Assembly: GCA_965277415.1 (NCBI GenBank)
Contig: CBDICS010000071.1
Location: 13,242-77,241 of the forward strand
Direction: 5' to 3'
DNA length: 64,000 nucleotides
Source: JAHDHW01 sp965277415
GTDB taxonomy: Bacteria > Bacteroidota > Bacteroidia > Chitinophagales > Saprospiraceae
Shown: positions 7,947 to 17,007 of the stretch, piece after piece
Numbering within the stretch: the stretch's first letter is position 1
How the letters are laid out: each line of letters starts with the position of its first letter
Notes under the pieces: generated by a model
Seen by the model: only the letters and a program-made list of their open reading frames with translations
Told to the model about the DNA's origin: nothing
The model's database searches: none
Made by a program: the position numbers and the translations under genes

Positions 7947-8852
7947 TTAATTCAACCATTCCTCTAAGACCAATTCATGATTAATTTCAAATTGACGAAT
8001 GCTCTTTAAATATATATTTATCTTGTTTGTTGAATCTTCATTCCTTAAGGCTAGGAAAATCTTTTTCTTATTTTCTACTTTAAGATGGTTGATCAATTCT
8101 TCTATTAGTTTAATAGGTGTCTTTTTGTCTGCATATATCACCCTATAAATTCTGTTTTCTTTTATATCAGGTACTTTTAGTTTGAATTCTTCTTCGATCA
8201 AACTTATATCATTAATTTTTCTAAATTCATCAAATACTGTGACTTTGTAGTTTGCTTTTATTTTTTTTTGAACGTCATCTTTAGGTATGCCAATATAAAT
8301 TGGGAATTCTAGGCTCCTTTCAATTCTCTCATGATATTCTTCATTTTGTGAAATTATTGGAAGATCTAAATAAACTTTATTCGGATAAAAATAATGTATT
8401 TGATGATCACAACATTTAGCATCACATTTAGAAGCAATAAATTGCCCATGATCTTTATTAATTATCTTTAATTCATCATTGGACAATAAGGTATACTTAA
8501 AATTAGCTTTTAAATCTGGGTCATTAAATTGGATTTTATTATTGTTGTAGGTTCCTCTGAACCCTTCTGCTTCCATGATGTTTTTTCCTAGAATTGCAAT
8601 TGAGCCACTTACAAAATCCAATGTATTGTATAAATCTAAAGTTCCATTTTCTTTATTGTCATTTCTTGTTAAATGCCAATGGCCAATTACAGCAATTTCA
8701 CTCAATTCTAAATCTTTAATTCTTGAGTTCCAAGTTTGGGCTTTTTTCCATGATCTATACGTTTCGCTTTTATAACTCAATATCAATTCACCAATTATTA
8801 GGATTATAATGGTCAATATTACTACAGTCGATATTTTTATAATTTTAACCAA
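7947..8852 (-). CDS. Membrane-anchored protein of unknown function, weakly ExbD-like C-terminus
   Basis: 301 residues. One N-terminal membrane helix (about residues 5-26, VVILTIIILIIGELIL) puts the rest in the periplasm. A Cys cluster (CDAKCCDHQ, about residues 143-151) stands out in an otherwise Cys-poor protein. The last roughly 110 residues contain PIYIGIPKDD and a segment VIYADKKTPIKLIEELINHL followed by KKIFLALRN. This resembles the periplasmic ExbD/TolR fold by pattern only. It is followed by an L/R element and may be a single-gene cassette. Confidence 0.6.
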   Translation of the reverse strand: MVKIIKISTVVILTIIILIIGELILSYKSETYRSWKKAQTWNSRIKDLELSEIAVIGHWHLTRNDNKENGTLDLYNTLDFVSGSIAILGKNIMEAEGFRGTYNNNKIQFNDPDLKANFKYTLLSNDELKIINKDHGQFIASKCDAKCCDHQIHYFYPNKVYLDLPIISQNEEYHERIERSLEFPIYIGIPKDDVQKKIKANYKVTVFDEFRKINDISLIEEEFKLKVPDIKENRIYRVIYADKKTPIKLIEELINHLKVENKKKIFLALRNEDSTNKINIYLKSIRQFEINHELVLEEWLN

Positions 8853-8865
8853 TTTCTAATGTTTT

Positions 8866-8928
8866 AGTGGCTATTGCTTAATTGCATGGAACGGTTTTGC
8901 TAAATAGCAGTAGCGGCGCATAGCCACT
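8866..8928. repeat. Intergenic inverted repeat AGTGGCTAT / ATAGCCACT
   Basis: Nine-base perfect arms (8866-8874 and 8920-8928) enclose a more GC-rich loop (GTAGCGGCGCATAG). It lies just upstream of the 7947-8852 start and probably forms a structured leader or is a small repeat. Confidence 0.45.
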
Positions 8929-9040
8929 ATTGACATTTTAGCTTTTGTGTGTGCCTTGAATGGGCATCAAATTCCTTTCAATATAAGGAATTATTTTAGG
9001 ATGAGAAAGTTCTAAAACTCTAGAGAGATGAAAGTTATCC

Positions 9041-9235
9041 TATCGCTTGGGGAAGCGAGCGATTAGCAAGCCGCAAGGGCGCGTCGGGTGACTGGTGGTC
9101 TGAAGTAAGCGGGACTGCAAATGCTGGAATGCACAAATAGAAATTGCATAGGACTTCGTAGTGTGAGGGCTCTCCGACGAGGCTATCATTTAGTCTCGTC
9201 GGTTGCCACTCGATTAGGTATCGGTTTTTTCTTCT
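9041..9235. other. GC-rich structured segment, possible RNA or repeat of unknown type
   Basis: About 195 bp are much richer in GC than the flanks. Perfect hairpins are seen at 9044-9057 (CGCTT, GGGG loop, AAGCG) and 9174-9181/9195-9202 (CCGACGAG / CTCGTCGG), with further self-complementary pieces around GCAAATGC and GAATGCA. A minus-strand ORF (9035-9307; start overlaps the end of the 9288-9881 lipoprotein gene) crosses it, but its peptide composition changes abruptly here (low Lys, high Pro/Leu). It is probably not coding. It could be a structured ncRNA or a high-copy repeat. Confidence 0.5.
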
Positions 9236-9287
9236 AGGCTTTTGTCTTTCTGTTTGAAAATAGTATTCTAAATTGTCAATTATAATT

Positions 9288-9881
9288 TTATTCATAGTAA
9301 TTAACATCAAATCTTCCCTCAGTTATGGTTAAGGTATCTACATTTCCTTCTTGTATTAATCTAAACTCAAATCTTCCCGAACATATATTTGATGTCATAT
9401 CTAAAGTAGTTATTTCTACAAACGAATTTGATAAGGTGTCTAAATGATATTCAATAAATGTTTCGAGTTCATTTGGCACTCTTTCCTTAAACTTAACTTG
9501 AAATGACTCAATGTTATTTATATGATAAACTTTAGTTACAAGTAAAGGATTTAAATGAATATCAAATGATTCAACAATTGTTTCTGGTCCAAATCCATAA
9601 GCATATTGAGCATGTAGGTTAAAACCATTTTTGCCAAGATAGGTACTTCCATCTTCATCATATATAGGGTAAATCAGATGGCCAAAGTCAATTCCATCTG
9701 TTTGCCATGGCTCTCCATCAATTAGACATCCTATAGTATTCTCACCTGTGTTCGTAGCTTTTGGCAATCCAAAATCATTTTCGTCATTTTCTTTTTTACA
9801 AGAGAACTGCAAAACTATTAATGCAAGAATAAAAAGTAATTTATTACAGTTAGCTAGATTAATTCTTGTTCTTGTTTTCAT
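9288..9881 (-). CDS. Hypothetical lipoprotein
   Basis: 197 residues. The signal segment LLFILALIVLQFSC has a lipobox cysteine at residue 28, followed by KKENDEND. The mature part starts with LPKATNTGENTIGCLIDGEP, a motif common at the N-terminus of small Bacteroidota lipoproteins (DUF6252-like, by memory of the pattern). The remainder is beta-rich (FNLHAQYAYGFG, FQVKFKERVP, GRFEFRLI, TITEGRFDVNYYE), like a single beta-sandwich of about 150 residues. The function is unknown and the protein is likely outer-membrane anchored. The GC-rich segment begins 50 bp downstream. Confidence 0.65.
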   Translation of the reverse strand: MKTRTRINLANCNKLLFILALIVLQFSCKKENDENDFGLPKATNTGENTIGCLIDGEPWQTDGIDFGHLIYPIYDEDGSTYLGKNGFNLHAQYAYGFGPETIVESFDIHLNPLLVTKVYHINNIESFQVKFKERVPNELETFIEYHLDTLSNSFVEITTLDMTSNICSGRFEFRLIQEGNVDTLTITEGRFDVNYYE

Positions 9882-10154
9882 TGTTCAATAGATTTAGTTA
9901 AATAGTAAAACCTCTTGCAAATTTCAATGAAAATTGATACAATTTTGGTGTATAATATCATTCATTCATAATTTTATTTATTAAATATAAACTGAACTCC
10001 AGTTTTTTTACTGATATCTGACAACCCTTCCCCACACCTCCCATTACAGATATCTCATTTCCAGGAATAAATAGCATAGGGCCGTCGGACAAAAAATTTT
10101 GTATACCTGACACGAAGTGCTTACTTAGGGAGAATATATAAAGCCAAACTCAGC

Positions 10155-13046
10155 TCATTCACCAGAAGCCACATGAGCTTCCAATATTTTTTCAGTTCCT
10201 TTATTGTTAGAAATCGTTTCTGGATAGGTATTTAGTGCATCATACACTAGGCTTTGTATTCTTGTTCGAATTTTATTTCTAAATAATTTTCGATTTTTTA
10301 TGGAAGGGTGAATTCGATTTGATAAAAATATAAAGATGAGTTCACTTTCTGGATCTACCCATACACAGGTTCCTGTAAACCCGGTATGACCATATGTTTT
10401 TGCGGATGCTTTGGGAGAGCAAGACCAGGTCTCTGATTTCGTTTTCACATCAAAGCCTAAGCCCCGATTAGAACTCCGCTGTTTTTTTGTAAAAAGGCTA
10501 ACGGTTTCATCTTTAAAAAACTGCTTCCCTCCGTAGGTTCCTTTGTTTAGTAACATCTGGAATAAAGGGGCTAAAGATTCTGCATTTCCAAATAATCCAG
10601 CATTACCGCCTACTCCACCTAGCAATGCCGCGGATTCGTCATGTACATAGCCATGTATCAATTGCTTTCTAAACTTCTCTTCATCCGTCGTGGGAACGAT
10701 TTCTCGTTTCTTAAAACGTTCAAGGGGTTTATAGGTCAACCGCTGGAGGTTCATGGGTTCATAAATAATCCGATTGAGATAATCATTGAGTGGCGTCTCC
10801 TCTTTGCTTTCTATGACTTTCATCAAAAGGTTGAAATTGACATCAGAATACAAATAACGTTTTCGCTTTCTAGGAACAAGCTTATACACTTCTTGCCAAA
10901 TAGAGTCTTGCCATTTAAAATCCATATAAAGAGAATCTGCAATCGGGGTCACATAACTCAATACTTTCTCATTACAAAAGAATCCATTGCAACCTGTACC
11001 TGTCGTATCTTCATACATAATATAAGGCGCAATAGGCATATTGGATTGTAGCCCAGAGCGATGCGTCATCAAGTCTTGAAGGGTAATGTTTTTCAATTTC
11101 GAATCCGTTCCTAAATCAATATGCTGTTTCAGTGAATGACTTAATTTGATTTTCTTTTCATCATACAATTTCATCATCCCCATCGTAGTAGCCGCTACTT
11201 TTGTAATTGAGGCTAAATCATATAAATCTGAATGCTGAACCAATCTCTTCCCTTTAAACTCATGCTTTCCAAATGATTTCGAATAAATGATCTTTCCATC
11301 TTTAGCGACTAAGACTTGACAACCAGGAGTCGCTTTATCATCAATGGCATTGCGAGCCATCGCATCAATACCAACTAATTGGAAGGCTGCAATCCCTACT
11401 TCTTCTGGTACCGTATACTTTAAGCGTGTGATCGGTGTATCATCAATCCCATGTTGTATAGAAAGTCGATCATTTAATGCTATTGGTAATTTTCCTTTGG
11501 CTTGAAGTGCTCCAAAGAGTAATTGAGCACTTAATGACTCCATTATTGGATTTCGTTCATAGTTTTGAATCAATGCAACAGTAGAATCAAAGTGAATAAG
11601 ATTCAAGGGAGAGCCAAAATTAATGAGTACTATTTCATTAGACTGTCCCAATGTATTGACAGAAGCTATAAAAGCGGAATCTTGTTCTTTTGTAATATGA
11701 ACATTATCCAAACTGATAATTACCTTAGATCGTTTTATATCTTTTGAAGTAAGTGCTCTAAGCATCCCATTAGAATCAGGTAAGATCTTCATGGAAGAGA
11801 ATGCTGCAAATTTTGAAAAATAATTTTGGAAGTCCCATAGCTCTTCCTCCCCTATTTGAATCAAGCGAAATGGTTTTTTATAGGTATTCTTATAAGGAAG
11901 CAGGTGTTTAGGGTTTTGTAAAAGCGTCAAGGAGTTTTCATACATTTTTCGAATCTCAAAATCGTCAAATCCTGCCTCCAATATAGATTGCGCAATGCTT
12001 CGATCAATAACAGTCCGGGAAGTATCCAAACCCATCCAGGATTTAGCCAATAAGATTTTACTTACTTTTTGATTTAAATCTGTTTCTGTAAATAAGCCTT
12101 GATCTACCAATGTCCTTATTGCATTAAAACGCCTTTCAAAGCTATCTTTTACAATAAAAACATCTACACCTGTATATGCGAGTTTTTGAAAAGATTGTGT
12201 TTCCCAATCTGCTATCATTAAACCATTAAATTCTATATGCTGATTTAGAAATCGCTTGAGAAAATGCGGGGGCAATATATTAAGGGTATCTATTTGGAAA
12301 ATACTCGAATCTATATGAATACCTGAAACACCATTATGGACGAGGTTATTATATCTATGAAGTATGCTATCCAAAGTACCTATCGTATCATTCTGTAAAT
12401 AATGTAGTTCATCAAAATCCCCTGCGACAGATAGAATATTGTGCTGCTGGATTTTTTCCATCATACTCACTGAATATTCTAATAATTGCGTTGAATTAAT
12501 GTTAGAAGCGCTTACCTCAAAGTCTTTATCAAGCGTATTGATATTCAATGAAGGTGCAAAACTGATGTTAAACCCAAGATTAACTAACTGATCAATAAAG
12601 TAAGTAGCAATTCTTGTTTTTAATGAGTCATCTTCGATCGCACTAATTGTTGCAGGACTTGGCAAATTTGTAATATCCGAAAACTGATTATGTAGTGAAA
12701 TTAAATTGCGCGATCCATTAAACAAAGGCGTCTTTGATACCTTCTGCAAAGAATCTATTAGGAAGGTATATTCTAAAAACTTGAGGTCTTCAAGTATTAC
12801 ACCACCCAGTTTAGATTCAGTAGTCAATGTCAATAAATGCGCTCTATCTAAGCTATCTTGAAGTTTTGGTTGAAAAATTAATAATTGGCCAATTTTCTCA
12901 TCAGTAGACATGGTGAGCAAGAGGGAATCCGCTTCAGCAGTGGCTAATTGTAAAAAAGGCGCATGAAGGAGTTCATAGTTTAACTCTTGCCGTTTACACG
13001 TCAACATCAACACAGCCAAACTTAACAAGATCACATATCTGAACAT
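10155..13046 (-). CDS. Lipoprotein: degenerate GH3 domain fused to serine beta-lactamase-like hydrolase
   Basis: 963 residues with a lipobox at C17 (LAVLMLTC). About residues 40-370 follow the NagZ-type GH3 fold (MSTDEKIGQLLIFQP, FAPSLNINT, NGLMIADWETQ), and a GH3 C-terminal-like part follows to about 530. The usual KHFPGHG catalytic loop reads AGDFDELHYL, so the general acid/base histidine is missing. Residues 560-950 are a beta-lactamase (PF00144) domain with the active-site motif SITK near residue 613, the second motif YSDVNF and HTGFTGT. This fusion is known in Bacteroidota and is linked to cell-wall sugar or peptide turnover. The sugar-cleaving half is probably inactive. Confidence 0.85.
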   Translation of the reverse strand: MFRYVILLSLAVLMLTCKRQELNYELLHAPFLQLATAEADSLLLTMSTDEKIGQLLIFQPKLQDSLDRAHLLTLTTESKLGGVILEDLKFLEYTFLIDSLQKVSKTPLFNGSRNLISLHNQFSDITNLPSPATISAIEDDSLKTRIATYFIDQLVNLGFNISFAPSLNINTLDKDFEVSASNINSTQLLEYSVSMMEKIQQHNILSVAGDFDELHYLQNDTIGTLDSILHRYNNLVHNGVSGIHIDSSIFQIDTLNILPPHFLKRFLNQHIEFNGLMIADWETQSFQKLAYTGVDVFIVKDSFERRFNAIRTLVDQGLFTETDLNQKVSKILLAKSWMGLDTSRTVIDRSIAQSILEAGFDDFEIRKMYENSLTLLQNPKHLLPYKNTYKKPFRLIQIGEEELWDFQNYFSKFAAFSSMKILPDSNGMLRALTSKDIKRSKVIISLDNVHITKEQDSAFIASVNTLGQSNEIVLINFGSPLNLIHFDSTVALIQNYERNPIMESLSAQLLFGALQAKGKLPIALNDRLSIQHGIDDTPITRLKYTVPEEVGIAAFQLVGIDAMARNAIDDKATPGCQVLVAKDGKIIYSKSFGKHEFKGKRLVQHSDLYDLASITKVAATTMGMMKLYDEKKIKLSHSLKQHIDLGTDSKLKNITLQDLMTHRSGLQSNMPIAPYIMYEDTTGTGCNGFFCNEKVLSYVTPIADSLYMDFKWQDSIWQEVYKLVPRKRKRYLYSDVNFNLLMKVIESKEETPLNDYLNRIIYEPMNLQRLTYKPLERFKKREIVPTTDEEKFRKQLIHGYVHDESAALLGGVGGNAGLFGNAESLAPLFQMLLNKGTYGGKQFFKDETVSLFTKKQRSSNRGLGFDVKTKSETWSCSPKASAKTYGHTGFTGTCVWVDPESELIFIFLSNRIHPSIKNRKLFRNKIRTRIQSLVYDALNTYPETISNNKGTEKILEAHVASGE

Positions 13047-13518
13047 AGCATTTCTTTTTCCTCCTTACAATCGTCAACCTTATTTTCGGAATCTGTTTTA
13101 GTTCATTCTAATAGAAGAGATAAAAACATATATCAAGTTATAACAATTTAATAAAGAACGCAAGCTTAGTAAGTGTTTATTGTCTAGCATATGTCTCTTT
13201 AATTACTACCTATCTCTATCATTTTATATTATTTCTATAAAAATGAACAGAAACTGTATCTTTTTAAATGAATTGCATTATGCTTTTGAAACGGTCTTTA
13301 TGGCGATTAGCTATTAGCATTACTACCACAGTCAGGACAACTCGCTTCTGGCTGTGGGCGGTAAGCTTCGCAAAAACATCCTAGTTGAGCATATGGTTTA
13401 TAGATTTTAGTTTTAAGTCCATATTTCCAATATATTCTACGCGAGTAAACTAATAAGTAACTAAAATCCGCTTTGGGATTTATTTTTTAACGGTACCTCA
13501 ATCTAAAAAACGAAAAAA
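13047..13518. other. Intergenic region between divergent genes; one hairpin
   Basis: No gene was seen. An inverted repeat CCACAGTCAG / CTGGCTGTGG (13326-13335 and 13348-13357, one T-G wobble) is the only clear structure. The promoters of both divergent genes should lie here, but none matches the Bacteroidota consensus well enough to call. Confidence 0.4.
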
Positions 13519-14166
13519 ATGTTTTCGAATTTACAAATAAATCGTACCCTTGTGAAAAATGTTATTCGGATGGATAATCCAAAGAAGGTTGTTACTAATG
13601 AATCTATGCAAGAGGAATGGGTACAGATTCGAGCTGCACAAGCCAATCCTGCACAGTTCCGCCCTTTATATGACAAGTATTTTGAATCAATATATCGTTT
13701 TATCTTTCGTCGAACGGCCAATCAAAGCGCTTCTGCTGACATCTGTTCTCAAGTCTTTTTAAAAGCCATGCAAAAGCTAAAAGCATATCAGTTTAAAGGT
13801 GTTCCTTTTTCAGCATGGCTTTATAGAATTGCTTCTAATGAAGTGGCACAATTCTACAGAGAAGAAAAAAAGAACAGGGTTGTGAGTATTGAAACAACTC
13901 AATTGTCGGATTTAATTGATGAAATTGAAGAAACCGATAATGAAACATTAAGAAAAGCTATGATAGCTGCTATTGACACTTTAAAAGCAGACGACATCCA
14001 ATTGATTGAAATGCGATTTTTTGAACAAAGACCTTTTAAAGAAATCGCTCAAATTATTGGAATTACAGAAAGCAACGCCAAAGTCAAAACGTACCGTATT
14101 TTAGAAAAGTTAAAGAAAAAAATCATCCAAATTATCAGTCAAGGAGGTCGGGCTCCTGAGTTGTAA
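13519..14166 (+). CDS. ECF-type RNA polymerase sigma factor
   Basis: 215 residues. Region 2 is at about residues 45-115 (FRPLYDKYFESIYRFIFRRT, FSAWLYRIASNEVAQFYREE) and region 4 at about 150-205 (IQLIEMRFFEQRPFKEIAQI, ITESNAKVKTYRILEKLKKK), both classical for sigma-70 family ECF factors. A second ATG at 13570 (MDNPKKVV) could be the real start, since the first 17 residues are not conserved in type. The gene is followed after 62 bp by a one-pass membrane protein on the same strand, probably its partner, so the pair may respond to an envelope signal. Confidence 0.9.
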   Translation: MFSNLQINRTLVKNVIRMDNPKKVVTNESMQEEWVQIRAAQANPAQFRPLYDKYFESIYRFIFRRTANQSASADICSQVFLKAMQKLKAYQFKGVPFSAWLYRIASNEVAQFYREEKKNRVVSIETTQLSDLIDEIEETDNETLRKAMIAAIDTLKADDIQLIEMRFFEQRPFKEIAQIIGITESNAKVKTYRILEKLKKKIIQIISQGGRAPEL

Positions 14167-14228
14167 ACCTATTTTTTAAACGCTCAAAGCATTAACAACT
14201 TAAAGCTCATTTTCTAAATTTTTTTGAT

Positions 14229-16034
14229 ATGGAAAATAACAATTACAATATAAAATTAGATCCTGAAAAATTATCCGCAGGTGAAATCGGAAAACATAAA
14301 GATTTTGATGCACTTCTGGAACAGTTTCAGAGTCCGTCAAGTCCAAAGAAAGTTGGTATAAAACCCCTCTATTATATTAGTGGCGCTGTAGCTGCTGCTT
14401 TGATTGGAGTATTTCTCTTTTTTAATTTATCAGACAAAGTTGGCGGTGCTGATCATATGAGTACCCAAGAGTACCTTGCCGCTCAACCTTTTATCAATCC
14501 TCCGCTTAAGAATGTTGAAAAAGCATTTGGAAAAGGAAAGATTGATGCCCATGCCGGCGGTACTTATCAATACGAGAATGGAACAAAGGTAATTGTTCCA
14601 GCCGCAGCTTTTGTAGATGATCAGGGTAATCTTGTATCTGGTGATGTAGATATCAAATATCGAGAGTATCATGATTTTATTGACTTTTTTGTTTCAGGAA
14701 TCCCTATGGAATATGATTCTGCGGGCGTACAATACAACCTTGAGTCTGCTGGTATGATGGAAATTTATGCAGAACAGGATGGTAAACGTCTGAATATTGC
14801 TCCTGGAAAGGATATCAATGTAGAAATGGTCTCTGAGATTATGGTCTCTGCTAAAAACCGAGCTAATATCCCTCAATTTAATATTTATTCTCTTGATGAA
14901 GAAAAACGAAATTGGGTGTATGAAGGAAGAGATGATATGGAAGTCTTAGAAGAAGATATTACAAATGTTTTAGGTATTGGTCATAATCCTGATGATGTCG
15001 CTTCAGGGCCTCTATCTGAGTTGCAAAATATTATCACACAAATAGATAAAGACGAAGCCAAAGAGCTAGCAGCTATTGAAGCATCTGTTCCCAGACCTGC
15101 AAAGCCATTTCGCCCTGTTAGAGAAAATGGAAACGATTATGTCTTCAATATTAAATTTGCGGATGAAGATATCACCTTTGGGAGCAGATCTAATCCTAGT
15201 CAAGCAGAAAGAGAACTAGATGCGGCCCAAGATGCAGTCAATGAAATCCGACGTCAGCATGAAAATACACTTTGGCAGGTCTCTCCTCAAGCAAAGAATT
15301 TTAATCAGACATTGGCTGATCAAATCGAATGGGAAGATGCTAAAATAGAGCAATTGAATAATCGGGATTATAAACTTACTCTAATTCACTCAGAACAAAC
15401 ATTAGAGGTCATCGTAAATCCTGTATTAAGTGCTAGTGATTATAATAGTGCTCTAGACAATTTTAATGCAGACATGGCAGCTTATAATCAGCAATTAGCT
15501 GATCGTGAAGCTCAATTAGCTACACAAAAGCAAACATTGTTTAACCGAATGCAAGCAGAAAGAGCTTTAGCTAATAGCAGTTATGAAGAGAAATTGGCTT
15601 ATCATCAAGCTCAAGGGAATGCCACGGCTGTTACCGATCTAATGATTACAAACAAAGTTTTAAATAAATTTACCGTGAGTGAATTCGGAATCTGGAATTG
15701 CGATCGACCACTTCCTCCTTTTATTTACAATGTCAAAGGAGAGTTTGTAGAAAATAAATCTAAAAAGCAATTCAGACATAATACGGCATTCTTAGTAGAT
15801 AAAAATAAGAATACTGTTTTAAGATTCTATGCCAGTGAAAAAGCGGATGTCGTTTTCGATAGTAAATCTGAAAACATGATGTGGATGATCACTGAAGATA
15901 ATAAGATTGCACTTTGTAGTCCTGATAAATTTAAAGAAGTGAAACATGAAAAAGCGGAACATACTTTTGTGATGGACTTATCTGATCAGGTTATTAATAG
16001 TGAAGCTGATCTTAGAAAAATATTAACTTTTTAA
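14229..16034 (+). CDS. Membrane-anchored partner of the ECF sigma factor (anti-sigma-like)
   Basis: 601 residues. A cytoplasmic stretch of about 40 residues (GEIGKHKDFDALLEQF), one membrane helix (YYISGAVAAALIGVFLFF, about 41-60) and a large extracytoplasmic part. The latter begins with a beta domain (GTKVIVPAAAFVDDQGNLV, VDIKYREYHD, IAPGKDINVEM), continues with a glutamine/alanine-rich coiled coil (about 400-465, YNQQLADREAQLATQKQT) and ends in another beta domain. The topology and the position behind the sigma gene suggest sigma control. No canonical zinc-finger anti-sigma motif is visible, so that role is inferred. An intrinsic terminator follows. Confidence 0.65.
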   Translation: MENNNYNIKLDPEKLSAGEIGKHKDFDALLEQFQSPSSPKKVGIKPLYYISGAVAAALIGVFLFFNLSDKVGGADHMSTQEYLAAQPFINPPLKNVEKAFGKGKIDAHAGGTYQYENGTKVIVPAAAFVDDQGNLVSGDVDIKYREYHDFIDFFVSGIPMEYDSAGVQYNLESAGMMEIYAEQDGKRLNIAPGKDINVEMVSEIMVSAKNRANIPQFNIYSLDEEKRNWVYEGRDDMEVLEEDITNVLGIGHNPDDVASGPLSELQNIITQIDKDEAKELAAIEASVPRPAKPFRPVRENGNDYVFNIKFADEDITFGSRSNPSQAERELDAAQDAVNEIRRQHENTLWQVSPQAKNFNQTLADQIEWEDAKIEQLNNRDYKLTLIHSEQTLEVIVNPVLSASDYNSALDNFNADMAAYNQQLADREAQLATQKQTLFNRMQAERALANSSYEEKLAYHQAQGNATAVTDLMITNKVLNKFTVSEFGIWNCDRPLPPFIYNVKGEFVENKSKKQFRHNTAFLVDKNKNTVLRFYASEKADVVFDSKSENMMWMITEDNKIALCSPDKFKEVKHEKAEHTFVMDLSDQVINSEADLRKILTF

Positions 16035-16080
16035 AGACTTGAAACCCTTTTGACTAATCTCTTGCCACGGGCAAGAAAAG

Positions 16081-16111
16081 GCTCCGGTTGCTTTATGCGC
16101 TGGAGCTTTTT
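16081..16111 (+). terminator. Intrinsic terminator after the sigma-factor operon
   Basis: The stem GCTCC / GGAGC (16081-16085, 16102-16106), extended by weaker pairing, is followed by TTTTTG on the plus strand. It lies 47 bp after the stop and between convergent genes, so it may serve both. Confidence 0.65.
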
Positions 16112-16122
16112 GTTTGTAGAGT

Positions 16123-16962
16123 TCAAACCATCCGAATTCCTTTCCCTTCCAAAACAACCAGCCGATTTTTATACAAACTTCCGACAGCTCTTTTAAAATT
16201 CTTCTTACTCATCCCAAGTAGTTCGTAAACCTTTTCAGGTGGGCTTTTATCCGTTAATGGTAAAAAACCATCATTAGATTTGATCGCATCTAGAATCTTT
16301 TGACTGACTTCGTCTATTCCTTCAGCATTGATACCAGGTTTCTGGAGAATGACATCTATTCTTCGATCTTCTCGAATATTTTTAATGTAGGCTTTTCTTC
16401 GTTCTCCAATCTCTAATTTTTGAAACACTTCATTTTTATAAAGCAGTCCCCAGTATTCTTCATTGATGATTACCCGATAGCCCAAATCTGTCGGTCCAGC
16501 AACAATGATATCAACCTCTTGCTTCAATTCAAAGTATTCATCTTTTAACTTCAGAATCTTATTCAGTTTATTCATTCCTACAATACGATCCGTCACTTCA
16601 TCCAAATAAACATAAATCAGGTATTTTTTACCGACAACCATGGGTTCTCTCTGATTTCGAAAAGGAACCAACAAATCTTTTGCTTGTATTCCCCAATCTA
16701 AAAAAGCTCCAAACTCCGTCACTTCCTTGACCTCCATTACCGCAAACTCATCTGTCTGTGCAATTGGTTTGTCTGTTGTTGTAATCAAGCGATCTTCAGA
16801 ATCTGAGTAGACAAAAACCTCAATTTCATCTCCTGGTTCTGTATTTTCAGGTACAAATTTCTTTGGTAAGAGTAATTCCCCATAAGGGCCTCCATCCAAA
16901 TAAACACCAAAATCAACTTCTTTAATTACTTCTAAACTTGTGCATTTTCCAATCTGTATCAA
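16123..16962 (-). CDS. CvfB-family S1 RNA-binding protein
   Basis: 279 residues, the full usual length. Three S1-type OB folds are seen: about 1-60 (GKCTSLEVIKEVDFGVYLDG), 70-130 (VMEVKEVTEFGAFLDWG, VPFRNQREPM) and 145-215 (VDIIVAGPTDLGYRVIINEE). A winged helix closes the protein (about 225-279, PPEKVYELLGMSKKNFKRAV, GIRMV). This is the domain order of CvfB/YitL proteins, which bind RNA and affect expression post-transcriptionally. It acts in the cytoplasm. It is convergent with the sigma-factor operon and stands alone. Confidence 0.85.
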   Translation of the reverse strand: MIQIGKCTSLEVIKEVDFGVYLDGGPYGELLLPKKFVPENTEPGDEIEVFVYSDSEDRLITTTDKPIAQTDEFAVMEVKEVTEFGAFLDWGIQAKDLLVPFRNQREPMVVGKKYLIYVYLDEVTDRIVGMNKLNKILKLKDEYFELKQEVDIIVAGPTDLGYRVIINEEYWGLLYKNEVFQKLEIGERRKAYIKNIREDRRIDVILQKPGINAEGIDEVSQKILDAIKSNDGFLPLTDKSPPEKVYELLGMSKKNFKRAVGSLYKNRLVVLEGKGIRMV

Positions 16963-17007
16963 ATTGCTATTGTTTTAATTGATTGCAAAGGTAATAAGAA
17001 GCTATGA

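Noticed and set aside
9035..9307. 91-residue ORF across the GC-rich segment
   Set aside because: Its composition changes abruptly at the segment boundary, it overlaps the 3' end of another gene, and it has no recognisable domain.
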